Shown: one piece after another, positions 17,731 through 26,109 of the stretch
How positions within the stretch are numbered: position 1 is the first letter of the stretch
Layout: each line of letters starts with the position of its first letter
Assembly (NCBI GenBank): GCA_024698705.1
Contig: JAILQX010000029.1
Location: 109,703-173,702 of the forward strand
Length of the DNA: 64,000 nt
Direction of reading: 5' to 3'
Source of the DNA: Lachnospiraceae bacterium
GTDB taxonomy: Bacteria; Bacillota; Clostridia; Lachnospirales; Lachnospiraceae
The notes under the pieces: generated by a model
What the model was told of the DNA's origin: nothing
What the model saw: only the letters and a program-made list of their open reading frames with translations
The model's database searches: none
Position numbers and translations under genes: made by a program

Positions 17731-19395
17731 ATGGTACCACATAAGAAGGGTCTGACCATTCGGACCATGCTTGTACTGTTCGCAGTTGTTCCTATCTTTT
17801 TGACAGTCATCATCCTGGGGATCGTTATGACGACTTCTCTTAAGGGTGGACTCGAAAAAGAGATCAAAGCGGAACTTCAGGTTGCATGTCAGGGGTTGAA
17901 GGAATATTACGAATGGGATCTTATCAACGCAGGCGGAATCGAGTACGAGACCGACTACGTTGACAGTCTTGCGACAAAGGACGTTGAGATGACGATCTTT
18001 GAAGGCGACGTTCGTAAGATGACTTCTATCAAGGATCAAAGCGGACAGCGAATCGAGGGAACGACAGCTAAGCCTGAAATCTGGGCAGCTTGTCAGCGCG
18101 GGGAAGAGTATTATTCGGAGAATGTATCCATTGATGTCAACGACTACTATGTTTACTACATTCCGATCTACAACGCAGACAACGAGGTTTGGGGTATGGC
18201 ATTTGCCGGCAAGACCGTTGACAATGTCAAGAGTGCCCTCAATGACATGGTCTTAAAGACTCTTGTGTTTGCAGTCATATTGACTATCTTAATAACATGT
18301 GCGGCTGTACTTATATCAAAGCTGGTTTCAGCACCGCTTATAACAGCTGCCAACAATGTTGAGAGCGTCGCAAGCGGAAATCTGGCAAAAGCTGATGCCA
18401 TATCATCTCATATTGCCGAATCGAAACAGCTTCTTGGTTCAACAGCAAAATTACAGACCAGCCTTTCAAGTATCATCGGCCGTGCAAAGGAAACCAGCCA
18501 GGAGCTGAATCTGAAGTCAGAAACACTCAGGGCTTCCGCTCAGAACTGTACCGACAATACTTCACAGATTTCAATGACCATGGATGATCTTGCAAAAGGT
18601 GCTTCAGCTCTCGCAGAAAGCGTTCAGGACATCGCAGGACAGATGAACGATATGAGTTCGGCAGTTGCCGATATAACGACCAACGTCGAGAATCTTTCTG
18701 AATCATCAAGAAGCATCAGCGAAGCAAATACCAATGCCAGCGATTACATGAACAAGGTTCTGGATTCTTCAAGAAATACCGTTACATCCATCCAGAGTAT
18801 TTCTAAACAGATCCGTTCGACCAATGATTCGATCACAAGGATCGGTGAAGCCGTTGCGGCAATTACCGACATCGCGAGCCAGACCAATCTCCTTGCTCTG
18901 AATGCTTCTATTGAAGCGGCAAGAGCCGGTGAAGCCGGACGCGGTTTTGCAGTAGTTGCTACAGAGATATCTTCTTTGTCTGAACAGAGTAATAAATCTG
19001 CCGATGACATCAAGAAGATCGTTGCAGAGATAATCTCTGAATCCAATGAATCCGTTAAGCTCACGGATGAGGTCAGAGACGTTATCGAGCATGAGCAGGA
19101 ATACATCGAAGAAACACAGGATAGGTTTGCTGTCCTCAATTCCGAGATCGAAAACTCTCTCAGACAGATCGATTCTATCAGTGCCAAGACCAATAAACTC
19201 GATCATGTTAAAGAAGTCATCGTTGGTTCCATCTCCGATCTGAGTGCCATTTCTCAGGAGAATGCGGCATCTAACGAAGAAGTTACCGCTACGATAGCCG
19301 ATATCGCTTCTTCGGTATCAGGTATGATGAATGAATGTACCGAGATCGACAGTATGGCTAAGAATCTTAACGAAGACGTATCTTATTTCAGATAA
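17731..19395 (+). CDS. Methyl-accepting chemotaxis protein with single Cache-type sensor
   Basis: A 554-residue chemoreceptor. It has an N-terminal membrane helix (about 13-33), a 130-residue extracytoplasmic domain with the small Cache fold pattern (Y-Y-x-I-P-I-Y and W-G-M-x-F-A-G near its end), a second membrane helix (about 168-195), a HAMP linker, and a long coiled-coil signalling domain. The highly conserved hairpin tip is present ([16 protein letters not shown]). It senses a small ligand and controls the CheA kinase; the ligand is not evident. No other che gene adjoins it; a lone cheR lies at 53669. A strong terminator follows. Confidence 0.93.
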   Translation: MVPHKKGLTIRTMLVLFAVVPIFLTVIILGIVMTTSLKGGLEKEIKAELQVACQGLKEYYEWDLINAGGIEYETDYVDSLATKDVEMTIFEGDVRKMTSIKDQSGQRIEGTTAKPEIWAACQRGEEYYSENVSIDVNDYYVYYIPIYNADNEVWGMAFAGKTVDNVKSALNDMVLKTLVFAVILTILITCAAVLISKLVSAPLITAANNVESVASGNLAKADAISSHIAESKQLLGSTAKLQTSLSSIIGRAKETSQELNLKSETLRASAQNCTDNTSQISMTMDDLAKGASALAESVQDIAGQMNDMSSAVADITTNVENLSESSRSISEANTNASDYMNKVLDSSRNTVTSIQSISKQIRSTNDSITRIGEAVAAITDIASQTNLLALNASIEAARAGEAGRGFAVVATEISSLSEQSNKSADDIKKIVAEIISESNESVKLTDEVRDVIEHEQEYIEETQDRFAVLNSEIENSLRQIDSISAKTNKLDHVKEVIVGSISDLSAISQENAASNEEVTATIADIASSVSGMMNECTEIDSMAKNLNEDVSYFR

Positions 19396-19422
19396 ATATG
19401 ATACAATCCAATATGTAGTTTA

Positions 19423-19456
19423 ACGACCGGAGCACAAACTGCTTCGGTCGTTTTTA
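19423..19456 (+). terminator. Intrinsic terminator after the chemoreceptor gene
   Basis: A 12-bp stem (ACGACCG, one wobble, AGCA against TGCT, then CGGTCGT) with a 5-base loop and a T-run. The MFS gene starts only 20 bases later and no promoter is visible in between, so that gene may depend on read-through. Confidence 0.85.
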
Positions 19457-19475
19457 TAACAGAGAAGGAAATAAT

Positions 19476-20717
19476 ATGAATAAAACTAAAAGCAGATTTG
19501 GTTGGACATTGAGATACACGCTTATAAATATGTCTTATTTTGCGGTCTTCTGCGGCATACATGCATATGCTTCTGTATTTCTGCAGAGCAAAGGCTTCAC
19601 AAACACGTTCATCGGGCTCTGCCTGACTGTTGCCAATCTCCTCTCTGTTATCATCCAGCCTGTCATTGCGGGTCTGATAGACAAACCCGGTCCGCTGAGC
19701 AACCGTAATGTATCAATCATCTCCACTCTCTCACTTCTTGTCGGCTCTGTTCTGCTTTACGTGATAAAAAACAGCGCTCTGATAATATTTATCATATATG
19801 CGCTCATATACATGATACAGATGGCTTATCAGCCTCTTATCGTAGCCATGAACTTTGAATATACCGAGGCGGGCTGTCCCATAAATTTCGGTCTCTCAAG
19901 AGGATTGGGAAGTGCGGGATTTGCCATATTTTCCGCTATCATCGGAGGCTTTGTTGAAAAAGACGGTACCGATGTGCTCCTCATAAGCGATGCGGTCATA
20001 CTTGTCATGTCACTTATACTTTTGATCACGTTTATAAAGCCTCGTGATGTATCGGTTGCATCTGAAAGCAACGATAATACAGATCCGATGATCAACACGG
20101 ATCCTGTTGGATCGAAAGGCAATGAAGTTGCTCACAACAATCCGGTTGAATTTGCGAAGCTTTATCCGAAGTTTATATTGCTTCTTATAGGGATAGTGTG
20201 CTTCTTCTTTGCCCATAATATGATAAATGACTTCCTGATCCAGATAATAAGACCTTTGGGCGGAAATGAAAAACTTATGGGTTATGCCATTTTCCTTGCA
20301 GCACTCCTTGAACTGCCGACCATGGCTTTCATAAATGTACTGCTAAAAAAAACAACCTGTGAAAGGCTGCTTGTTTTCTGCGGTATAATGTTCTTTATTA
20401 AGACGCTGATCATAACCCTCACCGGCAATATGGTCGGTGTATTCATCAGTCAGGCTTGTCAGATGGGAGCTTATGCGGTTCTCATACCCGTTTCGGCTTA
20501 CTACGTCAATCAGGTATTGCAAAAACTCGACCGTGTAAAGGGGCAGGCCTTCATCAATTCCGCCATCACCTTAGGTGGTGTGTTCAGCGGTATCATCTGC
20601 GGCAAACTGCTCGATATACACGGTCCAAAATTCATGCTTGTTACTGGCTGTATCGTTACTTTTGCCGGGCTCATTATCACTTATATCGCTGTGAAGCCCG
20701 TTAAGAAAAACGCTTAG
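19476..20717 (+). CDS. MFS transporter (LacY/MFS_1-like)
   Basis: A 413-residue transporter with 12 predicted membrane helices in two halves of six, joined by a hydrophilic loop near residues 190-225 that is rich in Asn and Asp. The start (YTLINMSYFAVFCGIHAYASVFLQSKGF) matches the group that includes oligosaccharide and nucleoside proton symporters. The substrate cannot be told from sequence; its place beside rpe, transketolase and a sugar importer suggests a sugar or nucleoside. AGAAGG precedes the ATG. The last four bases overlap the end of rpe on the other strand. Confidence 0.85.
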   Translation: MNKTKSRFGWTLRYTLINMSYFAVFCGIHAYASVFLQSKGFTNTFIGLCLTVANLLSVIIQPVIAGLIDKPGPLSNRNVSIISTLSLLVGSVLLYVIKNSALIIFIIYALIYMIQMAYQPLIVAMNFEYTEAGCPINFGLSRGLGSAGFAIFSAIIGGFVEKDGTDVLLISDAVILVMSLILLITFIKPRDVSVASESNDNTDPMINTDPVGSKGNEVAHNNPVEFAKLYPKFILLLIGIVCFFFAHNMINDFLIQIIRPLGGNEKLMGYAIFLAALLELPTMAFINVLLKKTTCERLLVFCGIMFFIKTLIITLTGNMVGVFISQACQMGAYAVLIPVSAYYVNQVLQKLDRVKGQAFINSAITLGGVFSGIICGKLLDIHGPKFMLVTGCIVTFAGLIITYIAVKPVKKNA

Positions 20718-21367
20718 CCGTTCATTATCTCAACAAACTTACGGGTGTTCTCGGCCACATTTCCGTTAAATATGGCAGATCCGGATACGATTACATTGGC
20801 TCCGGCATCCAATATGGTCTTTAGGTTGCCGAGATAAACGCCACCGTCTACCTCCACATCAATATCCATACCCGATTCGTTTATCATCTTTCTTGTCTGA
20901 GCTATCCTCTCTGTGGAAGCATCTATGTATTTCTGACCTCCGAGTCCGGGTTCAACACTCATGATAAGTATCATGTCCACATAATCAAGATAAGGTCTGA
21001 TCTCTTCAACAGGTGTTTCCGGCTTTATGGAAAGACCTGCTTTTGCTCCGCAGTCCCTGATCTTGAGCAATGTCATCTTGACATCGGTGCATGCCTCAAG
21101 ATGAACGGTTATGATATCCGCTCCCATAAGTCTGAAGTCCTCAACATATTTTATAGGTTCAACAACCATCAGATGTACATCAAAAACTGCATCCGTACAT
21201 TTTCTGAGGCCCTTTACCACACACTGACCATAACTCAGCTTCGGAACAAATACACCGTCCATAACATCCACATGAATGTATTTTGCTCCGTTTGCGACCG
21301 TGGTATTGATCTCCTCGCCGAATTTTGTAACATCCGCAGCCAGGATAGATGATGCAAGAATATTCAT
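20714..21367 (-). CDS. rpe: Ribulose-phosphate 3-epimerase
   Basis: A 217-residue TIM-barrel enzyme interconverting ribulose-5-P and xylulose-5-P. The family signatures are clear: LASSILAAD at the start, HVDVMDGVFVP (about 31-41), FDVHLMV (about 61-67), SVEPGLGGQ (about 136-144) and EVDGGV (about 171-176). The catalytic Asp pair and metal-binding His residues are present. GGAGG lies 12 bases upstream of the ATG. It follows the two transketolase genes and completes the non-oxidative pentose phosphate set here. Confidence 0.95.
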   Translation of the reverse strand: MNILASSILAADVTKFGEEINTTVANGAKYIHVDVMDGVFVPKLSYGQCVVKGLRKCTDAVFDVHLMVVEPIKYVEDFRLMGADIITVHLEACTDVKMTLLKIRDCGAKAGLSIKPETPVEEIRPYLDYVDMILIMSVEPGLGGQKYIDASTERIAQTRKMINESGMDIDVEVDGGVYLGNLKTILDAGANVIVSGSAIFNGNVAENTRKFVEIMNG

Positions 21368-21400
21368 AGTATAACCAAACCTCCGATATTCCCAGATATA

Positions 21401-21426
21401 TAAAGAGTGACCGAAGTCACTCTTTA
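21401..21426 (-). terminator. Hairpin between transketolase and rpe
   Basis: A perfect 11-bp stem TAAAGAGTGAC/GTCACTCTTTA with a 4-base loop, 8 bases after the transketolase stop. On the minus strand it is followed by TATATAT rather than a clean U-tract, so it may only partly terminate or may protect the upstream mRNA, leaving some read-through into rpe. Confidence 0.55.
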
Positions 21427-21433
21427 TCAGTCA

Positions 21434-22366
21434 TTAAATATTTGCAAGGATTGTTTTTGCAACTCCTTCGCCGTCAAGTCCGTACTTTGCAACAAGTGCC
21501 GCAGCCGGTCCCGACTCACCGAAGCAATCGTTCATTCCTATCTTTACAACCTTTGTGGGTGCATTTGCACTGAGGCAATCACATACGGCAGAACCGAGTC
21601 CGCCGATCACGCTGTGCTCTTCAACTGTAAATACCTTACCCGTCTTCTTGGCTGATTCGATGACGATCTTCTCATCAAGCGGCTTTATCGTATGGATATT
21701 GATAACGTCTGCCTTTATACCCTTTTCTTCTAGTATGGAAGCGGCATTCAATGCAGAATCAACACAGATACCTGTTGCGATGATTGTTACGTCATTGCCG
21801 TCCTTAAGCTTAACGCCTTTGCCGATCTCAAACCTGTAATCGGGATTGTCATTGATCACCGGAACAGCTGCACGTCCGAATCTGAGATAAACCGGACCGT
21901 TCATTTCAAGAGCCGCTCTTACAGCCGCTTTAGCTTCGATATCATCCGAAGGAACGATGACTGTCATGCCGGGGATAGTTCTCATAAGAGCGATATCCTC
22001 GTTACACTGATGTGTGGCTCCGTCTTCACCAACCGTGATACCTGCATGAGTTGCGCCTATCTTTACATTGAGATGAGGATATCCGATTGAATTACGAACC
22101 TGTTCAAAGTTTCTTCCTGCCGCAAACATTGCAAATGAAGAAACAAACGGGATCTTTCCGCATGTAGCAAGACCTGCGGCGATACCTGTCATATTACATT
22201 CTGCTATACCGCAGTCGATATGTCTGTCCGGATAAGCTTTTTTAAATGTTCCTGTCTTGGTCGCACCTGCCAGATCGGCATCAAGAACAACCAGATTCGG
22301 GAAATCTTCTGCGCAGGCAACCAGCGCATTACCGTAACTTTCTCTTGTAGCAATCTTATCTCCCAT
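21434..22366 (-). CDS. Transketolase, C-terminal (pyrimidine-binding) subunit
   Basis: A 310-residue protein equal to the C-terminal half of transketolase. It carries the pyrimidine-binding part (MTGIAAGLATCGKIPFVSSFAMF, with the catalytic-type Glu in CGIAECNM, about 67-74) and the transketolase C domain. Split transketolases are common in Clostridia and archaea. It begins one base after the stop of the N-terminal subunit gene, so the two are made together and should form one enzyme moving two-carbon units between pentose phosphates. Confidence 0.94.
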   Translation of the reverse strand: MGDKIATRESYGNALVACAEDFPNLVVLDADLAGATKTGTFKKAYPDRHIDCGIAECNMTGIAAGLATCGKIPFVSSFAMFAAGRNFEQVRNSIGYPHLNVKIGATHAGITVGEDGATHQCNEDIALMRTIPGMTVIVPSDDIEAKAAVRAALEMNGPVYLRFGRAAVPVINDNPDYRFEIGKGVKLKDGNDVTIIATGICVDSALNAASILEEKGIKADVINIHTIKPLDEKIVIESAKKTGKVFTVEEHSVIGGLGSAVCDCLSANAPTKVVKIGMNDCFGESGPAAALVAKYGLDGEGVAKTILANI

Positions 22367-22367
22367 A

Positions 22368-23207
22368 TCAGTTGCCCTCCTTTAACTGTGCATCTATAGC
22401 GGCAAGATCAGCCATGGCTGTAGCATATTCTTCGTCATTGGGTGCTTTGCCATGCCATCCGGCATTATTCTCCATGAAGCTTACGCCTTTGCCCTTTGTG
22501 GTCTTCATGATGACAGCCGTAGGCTTATCGGTACATGCTCTCGCATCCGCAAGTGCCTTGCGGATCTGGTCGAAATCATGTCCGTCTATATTGATCACAT
22601 TGAAATTAAATGCTTCAAACTTCTTGTCGATGGGATAAGGACAACATACATCCTCGATCTTACCGTCGATCTGAAGACCGTTATTATCAACTATCACACA
22701 AAGATTGTTAAGTTTATGAGCTCCTGCGAACATGGAAGCTTCCCAAACCTGTCCTTCCTGTATCTCACCGTCTCCGAGAAGTGTGTATACTCTGTAATCC
22801 TTCTTGTCTAATTTAGCTGCAAGAGCCATACCTACAGCTGCCGAAACACCCTGTCCGAGTGATCCCGAAGACATGTCAACACCGGGTGTTTCCTGCATAC
22901 AGGGATGTCCCTGCAGATAAGAACCAAGCTTACGCAATGTCGTAAGATCCTCTACCGGGAAATAACCCCTGTTGGCCAGAACCGAATACAGTCCCGGAGC
23001 GGTATGTCCCTTTGACAGTACAAAACGGTCCCTTCCTTCCATCTTGGGATTCTTGGGATCGATATTCATCTCTTCAAAATAAAGGAATGTGAACATATCT
23101 GCAGCAGATAATGATCCGCCCGGATGTCCGGCCTTTGCACTGTGAACAGATGTAACGATACCCTTACGAACTTCGTTGGCTTTTTGCTTAAGTTCTGAAT
23201 TGGTCAT
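22368..23207 (-). CDS. Transketolase, N-terminal (thiamine-diphosphate-binding) subunit
   Basis: A 279-residue protein holding the diphosphate-binding half of transketolase: HSAKAGHPGGSLSAAD (about 21-36), LSKGHTAPGLY and the thiamine-diphosphate motif GDGEIQEGQ...N (about 146-175). I chose the second ATG (23207), which sits eight bases from AGGAG; the ATG two codons upstream is too close. It forms a pair with the next gene. The promoter lies just upstream. Confidence 0.94.
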   Translation of the reverse strand: MTNSELKQKANEVRKGIVTSVHSAKAGHPGGSLSAADMFTFLYFEEMNIDPKNPKMEGRDRFVLSKGHTAPGLYSVLANRGYFPVEDLTTLRKLGSYLQGHPCMQETPGVDMSSGSLGQGVSAAVGMALAAKLDKKDYRVYTLLGDGEIQEGQVWEASMFAGAHKLNNLCVIVDNNGLQIDGKIEDVCCPYPIDKKFEAFNFNVINIDGHDFDQIRKALADARACTDKPTAVIMKTTKGKGVSFMENNAGWHGKAPNDEEYATAMADLAAIDAQLKEGN

Positions 23208-23252
23208 GATCATTACTCCTTTTTATTTTTTTGTGCTACGAGCACATCGCTC

Positions 23253-23281
23253 GTTATACCCCATTTCGGTGATACGTACAA
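23253..23281 (-). promoter_or_regulatory. Promoter for the transketolase-rpe operon
   Basis: On the minus strand TTGTAC (23276-23281) and TATAAC (23253-23258) lie 17 bases apart, 45 to 75 bases before the start codon. Confidence 0.65.
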
Positions 23282-23366
23282 CGCTTTTATTTTATCACAT
23301 ACCTTCTCTCCAAACAACACATACCGGCATATCATTTTCAACAAAAATTACCCATAAGGATATGGC

Positions 23367-23500
23367 GTGTTTTACAGAAAAGTCATCTCCGCAAAACACG
23401 CTGCGTCTGCGCGTGTTTTACAGAAAGGACATCCCTGCAAAACACGCTGCGTCTGCGCGTGTTTTACAGAAAGGACATCCCCGCAAAACACGCTGCGTCT
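23367..23500. repeat. Three tandem copies of a 46-bp repeat
   Basis: Units start at 23367, 23413 and 23459, exactly 46 bases apart; the third stops after about 42 bases. Each begins GTGTTTTACAGAAA and contains GCAAAACACGCTGCGTCT. Differences between units are a few bases. The repeat starts and ends with GTGTTTT and AAAACAC, so each unit can itself form a small hairpin. The third unit is also the outer left arm of the palindromic element that follows. Confidence 0.9.
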
Positions 23501-23640
23501 ACTAAACTCGCGATCATTTTATATTAGCACGGGATGTTTCGATCTGATCGTTTCACGCAGATCGAAACATCCCATATAAAATAACCGCTCGTTAAGGGAC
23601 GCAGCTATCGTTTTGCGGGGATATCCTTTATAAAACATGC
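23459..23640. repeat. Large palindromic element A
   Basis: The centre is a perfect 15-bp stem (GGGATGTTTCGATCT at 23531-23545 with its complement at 23559-23573) around a 13-base loop containing CGTTTCAC. Outside it the similarity between the two arms continues imperfectly for about 70 bases each way: the left arm includes ATCCCCGCAAAAC, CTGCGTC and ATTTTATAT, and the right arm carries the complements of the same words. No protein-coding frame is convincing. It looks like a miniature, non-coding palindromic repeat. Confidence 0.75.
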
Positions 23641-23693
23641 CCACGGTCATCTGTTGGAAATACCAACTCAACGATATCCCAATCCATATACGA

Positions 23694-23883
23694 GGGTGAA
23701 TTGAATCCGGGGAATGTCGCGAAAACGATAGACGGATCACTTGACGAACAGTGATTTTAAATAGGCAGTTGCAATATCTGTGAAACGCATGATATTGCAA
23801 CTGCCTTGTATATTTAAAATTGCTGTGAGTTTAGTGAGTCCTGTCGTGTTTTCGTGGCATTCCCCGGCTTGAAATAAACCCCC
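23694..23883. repeat. Large palindromic element B, related to element A
   Basis: The centre is a perfect 15-bp stem (GGCAGTTGCAATATC at 23764-23778 with its complement at 23791-23805) and a 12-base loop that contains GTGAAACG, the reverse complement of the CGTTTCAC in element A. The outer arms again match imperfectly for about 70 bases each way (GGGGAATG, GAAAAC, TTTTAAATA). Its right arm read on the minus strand shares AAAACACG, ACTAAACTC and ATTTTA-AT in the same order as the left arm of element A, so the two are members of one family in opposite orientation. Confidence 0.72.
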
Positions 23884-23942
23884 GAAAATGGTTCGGGATA
23901 CATCAGAGCCGTGAATCAGCGGGTAACGGTCTGATGTATCCC
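23881..23942 (-). terminator. Hairpins after the YjfF-like permease gene
   Basis: A long stem pairs GGGATACATCAGA (23895-23907) with TCTGATGTATCCC (23930-23942), extended by CCGT/ACGG after one bulged base. Next to it CCCGAA/TTCGGG (23881-23897) forms a short stem that on the minus strand leads into GGGTTTATTTC. Together they probably end the importer transcript. Confidence 0.5.
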
Positions 23943-23974
23943 AAGTGAGAGTATGTATTCAGAGTAGTATCTGA

Positions 23975-25039
23975 CTAATTGGATAATGCTTTCTTCTTAC
24001 GTGAAACCACAACACTCTGGATCACGAGGAAGATACAAAGCATAGCGGCGATAGTGATACCTGTCCACCATGCCTGATCGAGTCCGGCGCTTGAAACGAT
24101 ATTCTGGATCGTGCTTAAGGCGAGAACACCGAAAAGTGTACCGCCGATATTTCCGACACCACCGGTAAGCATCGTACCGCCGATTATGGAGGATGCGATC
24201 GCGTTCATTTCTGCCCCCGAGGCATGAGACGCCGATCCGCTGCCGACATGCAGAAAATAAACAAATCCGCCGATACCTGCAAGAACTCCGCACAGGAACT
24301 GTGACATGAATCTTGTGAATCTCACATTGATACCGAGCATAAGTGCGCTCTGCGGATTACCTCCGACTGCGTAAAACTGTCTGCCGAGCTTTGTCCATTT
24401 GAGCATGATAAACATGAGTATGACGATAAGCAGAGCGACTATTACACCTATCTCAACATAAGCGTTGACATAGATTCCTTTTTTATTGTATGAGCCCATT
24501 CCGGGAACCGTGATTCGTGTATCCTTGAGCTTCATGAACTGTTCATTTGCAACGTTGAACGGTGCCGAATTGACGATCGTCGTCATACCTCTTGCAAAGA
24601 ACATGCCGGCCAGTGTGACTATGAATGGCTGGATATCAAGGTAAGCAACCAGATAACCCTGTACAAGTCCGAATGCTATGCCGATGCACAAAGCTATAAG
24701 GATGGCTCCTCCTACGCTTCCGCCCTTGTAATCAAGATGAACCGCACAGCACATACTTACAAGTGCCGTAACACCGCCGACCGAGATATCGATCCCGCCG
24801 GTTATCATAACAAGGCTGAGCCCGCAGCTTAAGATTATGAGAGCTGCATTTGTATTCAGTATATTGAAGAATGTCTGGGGTTTTAAAAAACCCTTCCCCT
24901 GAAATATAACGGCGCCTGCGTACATAAGAACAAATACCGTTATCGTGATCATAAATAACAGGTTACTGTCCGTCATTGAAAATATCTTCTGAATAAAACT
25001 TTTCTTTTCAGCAGCTTGGGTATTATTTTTACTCATCAT
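23975..25039 (-). CDS. yjfF: Sugar ABC transporter permease (YjfF-like)
   Basis: A 354-residue membrane protein of the ribose/furanose permease family (BPD_transp_2), with about nine helices and the family motif GLSLVMITGGIDISVGG (about 72-88) and a second GGT-L-GG-GN-GGTL near the end. Its ATG overlaps the previous permease's stop as ATGA and has AGGAGG upstream. It is the last gene of a PBP-ATPase-permease-permease operon in the same order as E. coli ytfQ-ytfR-ytfT-yjfF, the galactofuranose importer. In this context an arabinose-type sugar is equally possible. Confidence 0.87.
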   Translation of the reverse strand: MMSKNNTQAAEKKSFIQKIFSMTDSNLLFMITITVFVLMYAGAVIFQGKGFLKPQTFFNILNTNAALIILSCGLSLVMITGGIDISVGGVTALVSMCCAVHLDYKGGSVGGAILIALCIGIAFGLVQGYLVAYLDIQPFIVTLAGMFFARGMTTIVNSAPFNVANEQFMKLKDTRITVPGMGSYNKKGIYVNAYVEIGVIVALLIVILMFIMLKWTKLGRQFYAVGGNPQSALMLGINVRFTRFMSQFLCGVLAGIGGFVYFLHVGSGSASHASGAEMNAIASSIIGGTMLTGGVGNIGGTLFGVLALSTIQNIVSSAGLDQAWWTGITIAAMLCIFLVIQSVVVSRKKKALSN

Positions 25040-26109
25040 GCCACCTCCTTTGCGGTTTTAGCCGGAACTATCTTCTTCCAGACATTTTTGAACCACTCTC
25101 TTACAGTTGGAGCACTGAATACAACAAGCAATATTACGACTATTGCCTTGTATGCGGGAAGTGCATCCGACTGAACGTTGAACTTGTAGAGCGTAGTTGT
25201 CAAAAACTGTATAACGTAAGCACCTAGGATAGATGCCGTCATGTTGAATTTACCGCCGCCAAGTGCATTGCCGCCGAGAGCGACTGCAAGGATGGCATCC
25301 ATTTCAATATCTTTTGCGATGACCGAATAGTTGATCGTCGAAAGTCTGCTGACCTTGATGAGTCCGGCAACCGCTACACAGAGTCCCAGCAATACAAAAG
25401 CGAGGAACTTGATAGCCGTGGGATTAAGGCCGTTCAGTCTTGAAGACTTCTGATTGATACCAACCGCCTGGATGTATAATCCGAGGTTCGTGAATTTGAG
25501 AAGTAAAAATGTGACTATCACCACCGCTATCGCTATAAAGAACGGTGTGGGTACCGGAATACCGGGTATGAAGCCGCCGTAATATGCGAATCTGGGATCG
25601 CTTATGATCGGAAGCTCGTTGTTGTTTATCCATGCTGCGACGGAACGTCCTGCTGTAAACAGTATCAAAGTCGCAACCATGGGTTGTATTTTGAATACCG
25701 AAACCAGAAGTCCGTTGAATGCGCCGAAAAGTGCGGCTACAACGCAGGCTACGAGGAACGCAACAAGGAAAGAAGTTCTCAGTGTTTCGGGTCTTGAATC
25801 CCTTCCGCACAGAACACGAAGTATGACCGAACCTGCTATGGCAATGGCAGCACCAACGGAAATATCCTGTCCTCCGCTGGCTGCCGTAACAAATGTCATA
25901 CCCACAGCAAGTATGGCAAGTTCTGAACCGTAATCCAAAATCGTCATCAGGTATCCGCTCAGTACCGGATTGCCTGCGGCATTATATCCGAGAGTGATCT
26001 TGAAGAATTCGGGATCTGCTACCAGATTAAACACTGCAAGGAGTAAAAGTGCTGCAAGAGGTATAAATATCTGATTTCTGAAAATTGCTGAAATTCCTTT
26101 ATTTTTCAC
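25036..26109 (-). CDS. ytfT: Sugar ABC transporter permease (YtfT-like)
   Basis: A 357-residue paralogue of the next permease, with the motif VTAASGGQDISVGA (about 76-89) and ALGGNALGGGKFN late in the chain. I start it at the GTG at 26109 (GGGAGG eight bases upstream); the frame opens at another GTG three codons earlier that overlaps the ribosome site. Its first 11 bases overlap the end of the ATPase gene. The two different permeases form the heterodimeric membrane channel. Confidence 0.86.
   Translation of the reverse strand: MKNKGISAIFRNQIFIPLAALLLLAVFNLVADPEFFKITLGYNAAGNPVLSGYLMTILDYGSELAILAVGMTFVTAASGGQDISVGAAIAIAGSVILRVLCGRDSRPETLRTSFLVAFLVACVVAALFGAFNGLLVSVFKIQPMVATLILFTAGRSVAAWINNNELPIISDPRFAYYGGFIPGIPVPTPFFIAIAVVIVTFLLLKFTNLGLYIQAVGINQKSSRLNGLNPTAIKFLAFVLLGLCVAVAGLIKVSRLSTINYSVIAKDIEMDAILAVALGGNALGGGKFNMTASILGAYVIQFLTTTLYKFNVQSDALPAYKAIVVILLVVFSAPTVREWFKNVWKKIVPAKTAKEVA

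Noticed and set aside
23367..23500. Possible CRISPR array
   Set aside because: The units are contiguous 46-bp tandem repeats with no unique spacers, and no cas genes are in the window.
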